The position numbers were made by a program, and so were the translations under genes. A stretch of 64,000 nucleotides of DNA from the NCBI RefSeq assembly GCF_001570565.1, contig NZ_BBXE01000024.1, positions 6,653 to 70,652 on the forward strand, given 5' to 3'. The stretch comes from Herbidospora yilanensis (GTDB lineage: Bacteria; Actinomycetota; Actinomycetes; Streptosporangiales; Streptosporangiaceae). Position 1 is the stretch's first letter. Every line of letters starts with the position of its first letter. The notes under the pieces were generated by a model. The model worked only from the letters and a program-made list of their open reading frames with translations. It was not told where the DNA came from and ran no database searches. Shown piece after piece: positions 1-7,993 of the stretch.

Positions 1-1076
1 CCTCGCGGCACCCGCCGGTGCCGGACGGCCAGCACCGTCTTCAACAGCCCGGTCAGGCCGGCCGCGCCCTCCAGGTGTCCCACGTTCGTCTTCACCGACC
101 CCACGAGCAGCGGGCGGGCCGAGCCGAGGGCGGCTCCCAGCGCCGCCGCCTCGACCGGGTCGCCCACCGGGGTGCCGGTGCCGTGCAGTTCCACGTAGCC
201 GACGTCTTCCGGCGTGGTCCCGGCGCGGGCGTGCGCGGCCCGGATCACCGCCTCCTGGGCGGCCCGGCCGGGCACGGTCAGGCCGTCTGAGGCGCCGTCG
301 TTGTTGACCGCGCCGCCGAGCAGCACCGCGTGCACGCGGTCGCCGTCGGCCAGCGCGCGGTCGAGCGGCTTGAGCAGGACGGCCACCCCGCCCTCGCCGC
401 GCACATACCCGTTGGCACGGGCGTCGAAGGTGAAGCAGCGGCCGTCGGGGGACAACGCGCCGAACCCGGCGCTGCGTGCCCCGCTGTCGGGGGACAGGAT
501 CAGGTTCACCCCGCCGACCAGGGCCAGATCCGACTCGCCCCGGCGCAGGCTCTCGCTCGCCAGGTGCACCGCCACCAGCGACGACGACTGCGCCGCGTCG
601 ACGGTCAGGCTCGGCCCGGTCAGGCCGAGCACGTAGGAGAGCCGGTTGGCGAGGACGCCGCGGTTGAGGCCGGTCATCGCGTGCCGGCCGGGCTGGACGC
701 CGCGCAGGTGGTGGAGGGTGGCGTAGTCGTCCCAGAGGGCGGCGGCGAAGACGGCGGTCCGGCTCCCGGCGAGCGAGGCGGGCACGATGCCGGCCTCCTC
801 CAGGGCCTCCCAGCCCAGTTCGAGCAGGAGCCGCTGCTGCGGGTCCATCGCCGCCGCCTCCTTCGGCGAGATGCCGAAGAAGGCGGCGTCGAAGCGGTCG
901 ACCTCGTCGAGGTAGGCCCCGCGCGCCTCGCCGAGGCCGCGCCCGGCGGGGGCGGTGCCGACCGCGTCGCGCCCTTCGGTCAGCAGCCGCCAGAAGGAGT
1001 CGGGGTCCGCCGCGCCCGGCAGCCGGCAGGCCAGGCCGATGACGGCGATGGGGGTGCTGGTGTGGGAGTCGGACAT
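1..1076 (-). CDS. Modular type I polyketide synthase, N-terminal KSQ loading ketosynthase (partial, runs off left edge)
   Basis: Only the first 358 codons are present and the gene continues beyond base 1. The protein starts with the usual KS entry ([13 protein letters not shown], residues 9-21). The motif normally read DTACSSS is VDAAQSSS here, so the nucleophile is Gln163. The two catalytic histidines are kept: His298 in VELHGTGTP and His334 in KTNVGHLEG. In this family a Gln at the Cys site marks a KSQ domain, which decarboxylates malonyl- or methylmalonyl-ACP to make the starter unit. The protein is therefore inferred to be the first PKS subunit (AbyB1 equivalent). An AT and an ACP should follow outside the window. 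ATG 1076 is the start; a SARP-like box lies 24-51 bases upstream. Confidence 0.93.
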   Translation of the reverse strand, partial: MSDSHTSTPIAVIGLACRLPGAADPDSFWRLLTEGRDAVGTAPAGRGLGEARGAYLDEVDRFDAAFFGISPKEAAAMDPQQRLLLELGWEALEEAGIVPASLAGSRTAVFAAALWDDYATLHHLRGVQPGRHAMTGLNRGVLANRLSYVLGLTGPSLTVDAAQSSSLVAVHLASESLRRGESDLALVGGVNLILSPDSGARSAGFGALSPDGRCFTFDARANGYVRGEGGVAVLLKPLDRALADGDRVHAVLLGGAVNNDGASDGLTVPGRAAQEAVIRAAHARAGTTPEDVGYVELHGTGTPVGDPVEAAALGAALGSARPLLVGSVKTNVGHLEGAAGLTGLLKTVLAVRHRRVPR

Positions 1077-1098
1077 ACAACGCAGCTTGGCCTGAACC

Positions 1099-1127
1099 GC
1101 TAAGGAAGGCCTTGAGGCGATCTAAAG
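1099..1127 (-). promoter_or_regulatory. SARP-like heptamer direct repeats upstream of the PKS gene
   Basis: On the minus strand three heptamers sit exactly 11 bases apart: CTTTAGA (1121-1127), CTCAAGG (1110-1116) and CCTTAGC (1099-1105), each separated by 4 bases. Heptamers at 11-bp pitch are the classical layout of SARP activator sites. The element ends 23 bases before the PKS start codon. A SARP gene lies in the same cluster at 24334-25107. Binding is inferred; the repeat geometry is seen directly. Confidence 0.6.
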
Positions 1128-1236
1128 CCGTTTTTCTCCGTTACGGCTCCGCCCGGCCGGCACCGCCCGCCCTCGCCGCGTCGGCCGGCGAGCGGCGGCG
1201 ACCGCCGCTCGCACTCCCCGCCGCCACGGCCACAGC

Positions 1237-2097
1237 TCAGGGCCACAACCCGCGCTTGAGCGCCGCCAGGTGCTCGACGGCGATCCGCTGTTGCTCCGAC
1301 GGAAGGTCGGGCCCGCCGAAGGCGTGGTAGAACCCCGGGAAGTTGTGCAGTTCGACGGGCACCCCGGCCTGCGCCAGCCGCAGCCCGTAGAGGATCCCTT
1401 CGTCCCGGAGGGGGTCGAGGCCCGCCGTGGAGATGTAGGCGGGTGGCAGCCCCGACAGGTCCGTCGCCCGTGCGGGCGCGGAGTACCCCGACGCCGCCTC
1501 GCCCCCCAGGTAGAGACGCCAGCTCTCCACCGCCAGACCCCGGTTCCAGATCGGCGCGTCGGTCAGGGTGAGCATGGACGAGGTGTCGAGACGGTCGTCG
1601 AGCGCCGGGGTCGCCAGGTGCTGGAACACCAGCGGCGGCCCGCCCCGGTCGCGGGCCAGCAGCGCCACCCCCGTCGCCAGCGCCGCGCCGGAGCTCGCCC
1701 CGGCCACGCCGAGCCGCCCGCCGTCCACCCCCAGAGCGTCGGCCTCGGCCGCGAGCCATTCGAGCGCCGCGTACGAGTCCTCCAGCCCGGCCGGGTAGGG
1801 GTGCTCCGGCGCGAGCCGGTAGCCGACGGCGACCACGACGGCGGAGGCGTAGGCCGCCGCCTGCGCCGCCGCCTGGTGCACGTGGTCGACGTTCCCGAGC
1901 ACGAACCCGCCGCCGTGCAGCCACAACGTGGCGGGCAGCGGCCCGGTCAGGCCGCGCGGGCGGTAGACCCGCACGTGCACCGGCGCGGCGGGCTCGGTCA
2001 CGTCCACGGAGTCGAACCGCGGCAGCGCGGCCAGCGGTTGTGGACGGGTTCCGGCGCGGTCGGCGACGGCGTCGGTGAGGGTTCCGCTGATCGGCAT
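1237..2097 (-). CDS. HSL-family alpha/beta hydrolase (esterase/deacylase)
   Basis: A 286-residue protein with the hormone-sensitive-lipase signature: the oxyanion motif HGGG (61-64), YRLAPEHPYP (93-102) and the nucleophile elbow GASSG with Ser135. Candidate acid and base lie in the C-terminal GLDPLRDEG and FYHAFGG segments. The family hydrolyses carboxyl esters of small molecules. ATG 2097 begins two bases after the ferredoxin stop, so it is the last gene of the acyltransferase-P450-ferredoxin-esterase operon. A role in removing an acyl group from the polyketide, perhaps undoing the O-acyltransferase at 3483, is only an inference. Confidence 0.85.
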   Translation of the reverse strand: MPISGTLTDAVADRAGTRPQPLAALPRFDSVDVTEPAAPVHVRVYRPRGLTGPLPATLWLHGGGFVLGNVDHVHQAAAQAAAYASAVVVAVGYRLAPEHPYPAGLEDSYAALEWLAAEADALGVDGGRLGVAGASSGAALATGVALLARDRGGPPLVFQHLATPALDDRLDTSSMLTLTDAPIWNRGLAVESWRLYLGGEAASGYSAPARATDLSGLPPAYISTAGLDPLRDEGILYGLRLAQAGVPVELHNFPGFYHAFGGPDLPSEQQRIAVEHLAALKRGLWP

Positions 2098-2099
2098 GG

Positions 2100-2291
2100 T
2101 CACGCCTCCAGTGACAGGGCCTGTGACGGGCAGAGGTCGAGGATGTCCCGGAAGCGCTTCTCGTCCCCTTCCGGCACCTCCGGATCGAGCACTTCGACCA
2201 GCCCGAGCTCGGACTGGTCGAAGCGGTCGGGCGCGGACAACACGCACTGTCCCGCGCCCAGGCAGCGTCCTTGGTCGGCGCTGATACGCAT
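2100..2291 (-). CDS. [3Fe-4S] ferredoxin partner of the P450
   Basis: A 63-residue ferredoxin with cluster ligands Cys10, Cys16 and Cys55 (CLGAGQC and DLCPSQA). The middle Cys of a four-Cys set is absent, as in the [3Fe-4S] ferredoxins that feed electrons to actinomycete P450s. ATG 2291 is chosen over an upstream ATG because AGGAG lies just before it and the protein begins like the family. It starts 13 bases after the P450 stop, so the pair is co-transcribed. It resembles AbyW of the abyssomicin cluster in role. No ferredoxin reductase gene is seen in the window. Confidence 0.92.
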   Translation of the reverse strand: MRISADQGRCLGAGQCVLSAPDRFDQSELGLVEVLDPEVPEGDEKRFRDILDLCPSQALSLEA

Positions 2292-2304
2292 AAGAGACTC
2301 CTGT

Positions 2305-3486
2305 TCACCAGGTGACGGGCAGTTCCCAGACACCCTGGACGCCGCCCGCCTCCTTGATCGGCAGGTCGGCGAGGTCCCTGGCCAGCCGCAGGCCGGGCAG
2401 CCTGCGGAAGAGCGTGCCGAGGGCGATCTCCATCTCGGCGCGCGCCAGGTTCTGGCCGATGCACTGGTGCACGCCGTGCCCGAACGACACGTGGTGCCGC
2501 GCGCCGCGGTCGACCGCGAACGCGGCGGGGGAAGGGAACGCCTCCCCGTCGCGGTTGGCGGTGGCGATGACGATCACGATCCCGTCGCCGGCCCGCACCC
2601 GATGTCCGGCCAGGTCGGCGTCGACGGTGGCGAACCGGGCGATGCCGTCGGCGATGGCCATGTAGCGCAGCAGCTCCTCGACCGCCGTCGGCAGCAGCCG
2701 GGGGTCCGACCGCAGCGCGGCGAGCTGGCCGGGGTGCTCCAGCAGGGTGACGACGCCGAGCGCGATGGCGCTCGCGGTGGTCTCGTGACCGGCCACGAGC
2801 AGCAGCAGCGCGATGTCGACCAGTTCGGCGCGGGTCAGCGCGCCGGTCTCGACCTGCTCGGCGATCAGCGTGTCGAGCAGCCCGTCGCCCGGCTCCCGCC
2901 GCTTGCGCTGGATCAGATCGTCCAGATAGGCCTTGAGCTGCGCGAACGCGTCGGCGCTGTCTTCCAGGGTGGTGCTGCCGGTCACCACGCGCCGCGACTG
3001 GTGCTCGAAGAAGGCGTGGTCGGTGTACGGCACCCCGAGCAGTTCGCAGATGACGATCGACGGCACCGGCAGCGCGAAGTCGGGCACCAGATCGGCGACC
3101 GGGCCCTTGGCCTCGATCTCGTCGATGAGCCCGTCGACCAACGTCTGGATGCGGGGCCGCAACGCGTTGGTCTTCTTCACGGTGAAGCTCGACAGCAGCA
3201 TGCGCCGTTGCACGGTGTGCTCCGGCGGGTCCATGCCGATGAAGTTGCGCACCTTCCGGGCCGACTCGAACCGGGGCGCCAGCGCCGGATAGTGCGGGTG
3301 GACCCGGTCGGAGGAGTAGGTGGCCGGGTCGAGCAGCACCTGCCGCGCCTCGGCGTGCCCGGTCACCGCCCACACCTCCCGCCCGTTGTAGAGGCGGACC
3401 TTCGACACGGGGGCGTAGTCGGCGTATCCGGAGGCGGGCTGGAAGGGGCAGCCCCGGGCCTGCGGGTATTCGGGCAGGAGAGTCAT
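2305..3486 (-). CDS. Cytochrome P450 (CYP), probable spirotetronate oxidase
   Basis: A 393-residue bacterial class I P450. Visible motifs are the I-helix AGHETT (232-237), the K-helix E-x-x-R in EELLRY (270-275) and the heme loop FGHGVHQCIGQNLA with Cys342 as the thiolate ligand. The length is normal. ATG 3486 overlaps the TGA of the acyltransferase, so translation is coupled. The ferredoxin follows at once. In abyssomicin clusters the P450s epoxidise or oxidise the carbocycle (AbyV, AbyX); this one is the only P450 in the window, so a late oxidation of the spirotetronate is the best guess. The exact position oxidised cannot be told from sequence. Confidence 0.93.
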   Translation of the reverse strand: MTLLPEYPQARGCPFQPASGYADYAPVSKVRLYNGREVWAVTGHAEARQVLLDPATYSSDRVHPHYPALAPRFESARKVRNFIGMDPPEHTVQRRMLLSSFTVKKTNALRPRIQTLVDGLIDEIEAKGPVADLVPDFALPVPSIVICELLGVPYTDHAFFEHQSRRVVTGSTTLEDSADAFAQLKAYLDDLIQRKRREPGDGLLDTLIAEQVETGALTRAELVDIALLLLVAGHETTASAIALGVVTLLEHPGQLAALRSDPRLLPTAVEELLRYMAIADGIARFATVDADLAGHRVRAGDGIVIVIATANRDGEAFPSPAAFAVDRGARHHVSFGHGVHQCIGQNLARAEMEIALGTLFRRLPGLRLARDLADLPIKEAGGVQGVWELPVTW

Positions 3487-4631
3487 TCGGCCGCCTCCTG
3501 AAGGGGCTTCGGCGCAGGGGCGGGCGGTCGCGGCGCCCTGTCGTGGCGGGACACGCTGAACCGCCGTACCGCCGGGGTCTCCACGAACGTGAACAGGGCC
3601 CAGGCCAGCACCAGCGCGACCGCCAGCGCCAGCACCAGCAGCCCCGCCCCCACGATGGGCGTCAGATCACGCCCGTCGACCAGGTATCGGTGCAGGTAGG
3701 TGACCGTCAGCCCGTGGACCATGTAGAACGCGAACGACCACTCCCCGAGCCGTACCAGCGCCCGTCCCCGGAACGGCGACCGGGTGAGCTGGAGGTCGGC
3801 CCGCGCGGCGGCCACGACCAGCGGCGTCAGCCAGATCGCCGCGGTGCCCGCGATGCCCCACAGGTAGGGCACGTTCGCCTGCACCACGTAGCCGCCGACG
3901 GCGATGAGCAGCGCGGGCGCCGGCCCGAGCCGGGGCCACGCCCCCTCCAGGGTCAGCCGCGCGGCCACCACGCCCAGCACGAACTCGGCCGCCCGGACCG
4001 GCGGGAAGAAGTACACGAACCAGATCTGCTCGAACGACAACGTGCCGTCGGAGATGAACGGCAGCGGCTGCCCGCCGATCAGGTACACCGACACCAGCGG
4101 CACCAGCAGCGTCACCGCCACCAGCGCGCCCGCCGTGACCCACAGCGCCCGGATCGAGAAGCGGTTCAGCAGCCGCAGGATCCACGGGAAGGTCAGGTAG
4201 AAGAACAACTCGCACGACAACGACCAGCTCACCGAGTTCATCGTGTTCGGCACGGTGAGGTCGGGGATCCACGCCTGGAGCAGGAACAGGTTGGCCACGG
4301 TCCCGGTGGTGGTGAACGCCTGCGCGGTCAGCAGCATCAGCACGCCGGCCACGACGAAGGTGACGAGGTGGTTGGGGAAGATCTTCACCAGCCGCCGCCG
4401 CCACACCTTCGGCGGGGTGTCGCCGGGCCGTGCCGACCAGGTCAGCACGAACCCGCTGAGCACGAAGAAGAAGGTGACGCCGTAGAAGCCGGCGCTCTCG
4501 AAGACCGGGGTGTCGACGAACTTGGTCTGCCAGGTGGTGTGGAAGGCGAACACGAGCAGCGCCGCGAGGAAGCGCAACCCGGTCAGCGACGGGAGCCGCG
4601 CGCCGCGGGTCTGTTCAGGTGAGCTGGTCAT
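3483..4631 (-). CDS. Membrane acyltransferase, OafA/YrhL family (acyltransferase 3)
   Basis: A 382-residue integral membrane protein with about ten hydrophobic segments. The family motif GLRFLAALLVFAFH near the N-terminus gives Arg20 and the putative catalytic His31. The family moves acyl groups onto hydroxyls of sugars, lipids or antibiotics. It is the first gene of a four-gene operon with P450, ferredoxin and esterase, and has its own SARP-like box, which ties it to the pathway. I do not recall such a gene in the original abyssomicin cluster, so an O-acylated congener is a reasonable prediction. Substrate and acyl donor are unknown. Confidence 0.87.
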   Translation of the reverse strand: MTSSPEQTRGARLPSLTGLRFLAALLVFAFHTTWQTKFVDTPVFESAGFYGVTFFFVLSGFVLTWSARPGDTPPKVWRRRLVKIFPNHLVTFVVAGVLMLLTAQAFTTTGTVANLFLLQAWIPDLTVPNTMNSVSWSLSCELFFYLTFPWILRLLNRFSIRALWVTAGALVAVTLLVPLVSVYLIGGQPLPFISDGTLSFEQIWFVYFFPPVRAAEFVLGVVAARLTLEGAWPRLGPAPALLIAVGGYVVQANVPYLWGIAGTAAIWLTPLVVAAARADLQLTRSPFRGRALVRLGEWSFAFYMVHGLTVTYLHRYLVDGRDLTPIVGAGLLVLALAVALVLAWALFTFVETPAVRRFSVSRHDRAPRPPAPAPKPLQEAAE

Positions 4632-4664
4632 GAGAGTGAGGCTGGCAGCACGTTATTGGGCGGG

Positions 4665-4682
4665 TCTAAAGCCGTTCTTGTG
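4665..4682 (-). promoter_or_regulatory. SARP-like repeat upstream of the acyltransferase operon
   Basis: On the minus strand CACAAGA (4676-4682) and CTTTAGA (4665-4671) are 11 bases apart with a 4-base spacer. The core AACGGCTTTAGA is almost identical to that before the PKS gene. The box begins 34 bases before ATG 4631. The TAG stop of the upstream ABC ATPase (4666-4668) lies inside the second heptamer. A third heptamer at the next 11-base step (CCCAATA) matches poorly. Confidence 0.5.
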
Positions 4683-6255
4683 CGGGTTCCCGAGCGGTGC
4701 GGGCCCGTCGCGGCACCGCGTCCAGCAGCGACTTCGTGTACGGGTGGACGGGCCCCGCGAACACGTCCTCGACCGGCCCCGACTCGACGACGACGCCGTC
4801 CTTCATCACCATCACCCGGTCGCAGACCTCGCGGACCACGGCCAGGTCGTGGGAGATGAACAGGGTGGCCAGCCCCAGCTCCTCCTGGAGGCGGCGCAGC
4901 AGGTCGAGCACCTGGGCCTGCACCGACACGTCGAGCGCCGACACCGGCTCATCGCACACCAGCAGCCGGGGCTCGGGCGCCAGGGCGCGCGCGATGGCCA
5001 CCCGCTGGCGCTGGCCGCCGGACAACGCGGCGGGCCGCCGGTCGAGCAGGTCGGCGGTCAGGCCGACCCGCTCCAGGAGGACCTCCGTGCGGGCGGCGCG
5101 CTCGGCGCGCGGCACCCCGGTCGCGGCCAGCGCCTCGCCGACGATCCGCGACACCGGCCAGCGCGGGTCGACGGCGCTGAGCGGGTCCTGCGGGACGAGC
5201 TGGATGGTGTGCCGCCGCGCCCGGCGGGCCCGTTCTGGCACGCCGCTCCAGGGTTCGCCGCCGAGCAGCACGCTCCCCTCGTCGGGCCGGGCCATCCCCA
5301 GCACGACCCGGGCCAGCGTCGTCTTGCCCGAGCCCGACTCGCCGACCAGGCCGAGCGTCTCGCCCGGCCGCAGCGTGAAGTCGACGCCCGCCACCGCCGT
5401 GCGCCCGGCGAAGCGTTTGACCACTCCGGTGACGTCGAGCAGCGGCTCGCCCTCCGGCGGCCGTCCACGGCTGGCGCGGGGCCGGCCGCCCGGCACGGCG
5501 GCGAGCAGCTCCTTCGTGTACGCGTGCCGAGGGTCGTCGAGCACCCGGCCGGCCGGGCCGGTCTCGACGATCACGCCGTGCCGCATCACCGCCACCTCGT
5601 CGGCCAGCGCCTCCACCACCGCGAGGTCGTGGGAGATGAGCAGCAGCCCGGTGCCCTGCTGCTTCAGCTCGTCCAGCAGGGCCAGCACCCGGGCCTGCAC
5701 GGCGGCGTCGAGCGCGGTGGTCGGTTCGTCGGCGATCAGGATGCCCGGTCCGGCCGCGATGGCCGAGGCGATGAGGGCACGCTGGCGCAGCCCGCCCGAG
5801 AGCTGGTGGACGTACTGGCGGGCACGTTCCTCCGGATCGGGCACGCCGACCCGGGTGAGCAGGCCGACCACCCGCTCGCGGGCCCCGCTCCGGGGCACGG
5901 TGCGGTGCGCCAGCAGCGATTCGGTGATCTCGGCGCCGATCGGGCGCAGCGGGTCGAGGGCGACCAGCGCGTCCTGGGAGACGAGCCCGATGTGCCGGCC
6001 GCGCACCCTGCGCCATTCGCGCGGGCCGAAGTCCCGGGCGTCCTGCCCGGCGACGCGTAGCTCCCCGGCGGTGACCGTGGCGGTCGGCCCGGCCAGCCCG
6101 AGGAGCGATCGGGCCAGCGCCGACTTGCCCGACCCCGACTCGCCGACCAGGGCCAGGCAGCGGCCCGGCTCCAGCCGGAGCGACGCGTCGCGCACGGCGT
6201 GCACGCGGCCGGCGGCGAACCGGACGTTGAGGTCTGCCACCTCGACGAGACTCAT
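4666..6255 (-). CDS. Fused double ATPase of a dipeptide-type ABC transporter (DppD-DppF)
   Basis: A 529-residue protein with two complete ABC domains. The first has Walker A GESGSGK near residues 38-44 and signature LSGG in QLSGGLRQR; the second has GESGSGKTT near residues 305-313 and ALSGGQRQRVAIARAL. Each has a Walker B (DEPTTALD, DEPVSALD). It energises the permeases encoded just upstream. ATG 6255 overlaps the TGA of the second permease. Abyssomicin clusters carry similar transporter genes (abyF set). Peptide-type importers inside antibiotic clusters may import precursors or signals, or be recruited for self-protection; the direction here is inferred as import because a binding protein is present. 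Confidence 0.93.
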   Translation of the reverse strand: MSLVEVADLNVRFAAGRVHAVRDASLRLEPGRCLALVGESGSGKSALARSLLGLAGPTATVTAGELRVAGQDARDFGPREWRRVRGRHIGLVSQDALVALDPLRPIGAEITESLLAHRTVPRSGARERVVGLLTRVGVPDPEERARQYVHQLSGGLRQRALIASAIAAGPGILIADEPTTALDAAVQARVLALLDELKQQGTGLLLISHDLAVVEALADEVAVMRHGVIVETGPAGRVLDDPRHAYTKELLAAVPGGRPRASRGRPPEGEPLLDVTGVVKRFAGRTAVAGVDFTLRPGETLGLVGESGSGKTTLARVVLGMARPDEGSVLLGGEPWSGVPERARRARRHTIQLVPQDPLSAVDPRWPVSRIVGEALAATGVPRAERAARTEVLLERVGLTADLLDRRPAALSGGQRQRVAIARALAPEPRLLVCDEPVSALDVSVQAQVLDLLRRLQEELGLATLFISHDLAVVREVCDRVMVMKDGVVVESGPVEDVFAGPVHPYTKSLLDAVPRRARTAREPAQERL

Positions 6256-7058
6256 GAGGCGTACCGTCCCTCGGATCGGTTCTGGGCGTGGCGACCGGCG
6301 ACGGTCACCGCGATGACGGTCAGGACGAGCATCAGGCCGGGGAACAGCGCCGCCCACCACGCCAGGTGGAGGAATCCCTGGCTCTCGGTGAGCATCGCCC
6401 CCCACTCGGGCGTCGGCGGCTGCGCGCCGAGGCCGAGGTAGCTCAGCGCCGCGCCCGTCGAGATGGACACGCCGAGCGTGACGGTGGCCAGCACCAGCAG
6501 CGGCCCGAACGTGTTGGGCAGCACGTGCCGCAGCACCACCAGCGGCCGGGGCACGCCCAGCCCGATGGCCGCCTCGACGTAGCCCGACCGGCGCACCACG
6601 AGCGCCTGGGCGCGCACCACCCGGGCGAAGCCGGGCGCGATGCCCACGGCCACCGCGAGGGTCGCGCCGACCACGCCCTTGCCGGTGATCAGCACCACGA
6701 GCAGGGCCAGCAGCAGGCCCGGCAGCGCCAGCAGCGCGTCGGCGACCCGCATCAGCACCGCGTCGCCGAACCGGCCCGACAACGCCGCCAGCAGGCCCCA
6801 CACCACGGCGATGAGCAGCCCGCCCACGGTGGCCGCCGCGCCGATGGCCAGCGAGTGGCGGGCGCCGTGCACGACACGGGTGAAGACGTCGCGCCCGAGC
6901 TGGTCGGTGCCGAACAGGTGGGCGGAGTCGGGCGGCAGGAAGGTCGCGAGCGGATCGGTCGCGGTCGGGTCGCCCGCCGCGAGCAGCCGGGGAAAGAGCG
7001 CGGCCACGACGAGCAGCAGCAGGAACGCCGCCGCGGTCACGACACCCACGTGTCTCAT
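6252..7058 (-). CDS. ABC transporter permease, DppC type
   Basis: A 268-residue permease with an N-terminal membrane anchor, the DppC-type entry HLFGTDQLGRDVFTRVVHGAR and about five further hydrophobic segments. The EAA-type cytoplasmic loop is at YVEAAIGLGVPRPLVVLRHVLPN, the site that docks the ATPase. ATG 7058 overlaps the TGA of the upstream permease. It pairs with the DppB-type permease at 7055-7993. Confidence 0.93.
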   Translation of the reverse strand: MRHVGVVTAAAFLLLLVVAALFPRLLAAGDPTATDPLATFLPPDSAHLFGTDQLGRDVFTRVVHGARHSLAIGAAATVGGLLIAVVWGLLAALSGRFGDAVLMRVADALLALPGLLLALLVVLITGKGVVGATLAVAVGIAPGFARVVRAQALVVRRSGYVEAAIGLGVPRPLVVLRHVLPNTFGPLLVLATVTLGVSISTGAALSYLGLGAQPPTPEWGAMLTESQGFLHLAWWAALFPGLMLVLTVIAVTVAGRHAQNRSEGRYAS

Positions 7059-7993
7059 ATCGCCTGCACCCCCGTCTTCCTGCGCAGGCGGGGGTCGACG
7101 ACGGCGTACAGGACGTCGACCAGCACGCTCACCGCGACGAACACCACCGCCGACAGCGCCACCACCCCCTGCACGACCGGCAGGTCGCGGTCGCCGACCG
7201 CCTGGAGGGTGATCCGGCCGATGCCGGGCCGGGCGAACACGTTCTCCACGATCACCGCGCCGCCCAGCAGGGTGCCGGTGAACCAGCCCGCCATGGTCAG
7301 CGCCGGCAGCGCGGAATGGCGCAGCGCGTGCCGGTAGCGCACCGCCGTCTCCGGCACGCCGCGCGCCCGCGCGGTCACCGCGAACGGCTGGTCGAGCGCG
7401 GCGAGCAGGCCCTCGCGCATCACCTGGGTCAGCACGGCCGCGATCGGCAGCGCCAGGGTGATCGTCGGCAGCACCAGCGAGGCCACGCCGCCGGTCTCCG
7501 ACACCGGCAGCCAGCCCAGCCGGAACGAGAAGATCGTCAGCAGCATGATGCCGAGCCAGAACGACGGCGTCGACACCACCACCAGCTCCACCGCCGCCGA
7601 CAACCGGCGCGGCCAGTTCCGCCGCCCCGAGGTGGCCACCGTCACCCCCACCGCCAGGAGCGGGGCCAGCACGGTGGCCGCCAGCGCGAGCTGCACGGTC
7701 GGCCAGAGCTGGTCGGCCAGCACCGTCGCCACCGGCTGCTGGAGCTGGTAGGAGTCGCCGAACCGGAACGTCGCCAGCCGGGCCACGTAGTTCAGGTACT
7801 GCACCACGAGCGGCTGGTCGAGGCCGTACTCCGCGCGGATCCGCTCGTGCTGCTCCTCGGAGACCAGCGCGTCGGAGCCGACGACGGCGTAGACCGGGTC
7901 GCCCGGGATGAGCTGGAGCACCAGGAAGGCGCAGGTGGCCGCGGCCCACACGACGAGGGCCGCGCTCACCAGCCGGGTCAGCACACCCCTCAC
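7055..7993 (-). CDS. ABC transporter permease, DppB type
   Basis: A 312-residue membrane protein of the DppB/OppB type. It has an N-terminal membrane segment (FLVLQLIPGDPVYAVVG), a periplasm-facing helical insert and an EAA-like loop around FAVTARARGVPETAVRYRHALRHS. The start is GTG 7993, which overlaps the TGA of the binding protein (GTGA). It forms the translocation channel with the DppC-type partner. Confidence 0.92.
   Translation of the reverse strand: MRGVLTRLVSAALVVWAAATCAFLVLQLIPGDPVYAVVGSDALVSEEQHERIRAEYGLDQPLVVQYLNYVARLATFRFGDSYQLQQPVATVLADQLWPTVQLALAATVLAPLLAVGVTVATSGRRNWPRRLSAAVELVVVSTPSFWLGIMLLTIFSFRLGWLPVSETGGVASLVLPTITLALPIAAVLTQVMREGLLAALDQPFAVTARARGVPETAVRYRHALRHSALPALTMAGWFTGTLLGGAVIVENVFARPGIGRITLQAVGDRDLPVVQGVVALSAVVFVAVSVLVDVLYAVVDPRLRRKTGVQAI

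Noticed and set aside
1100-3501. Long open frames on both strands antisense to the esterase, ferredoxin and P450 genes
   Set aside because: They are third-position GC shadows of real genes, full of Arg, Gly and Pro runs, with no domain signature.
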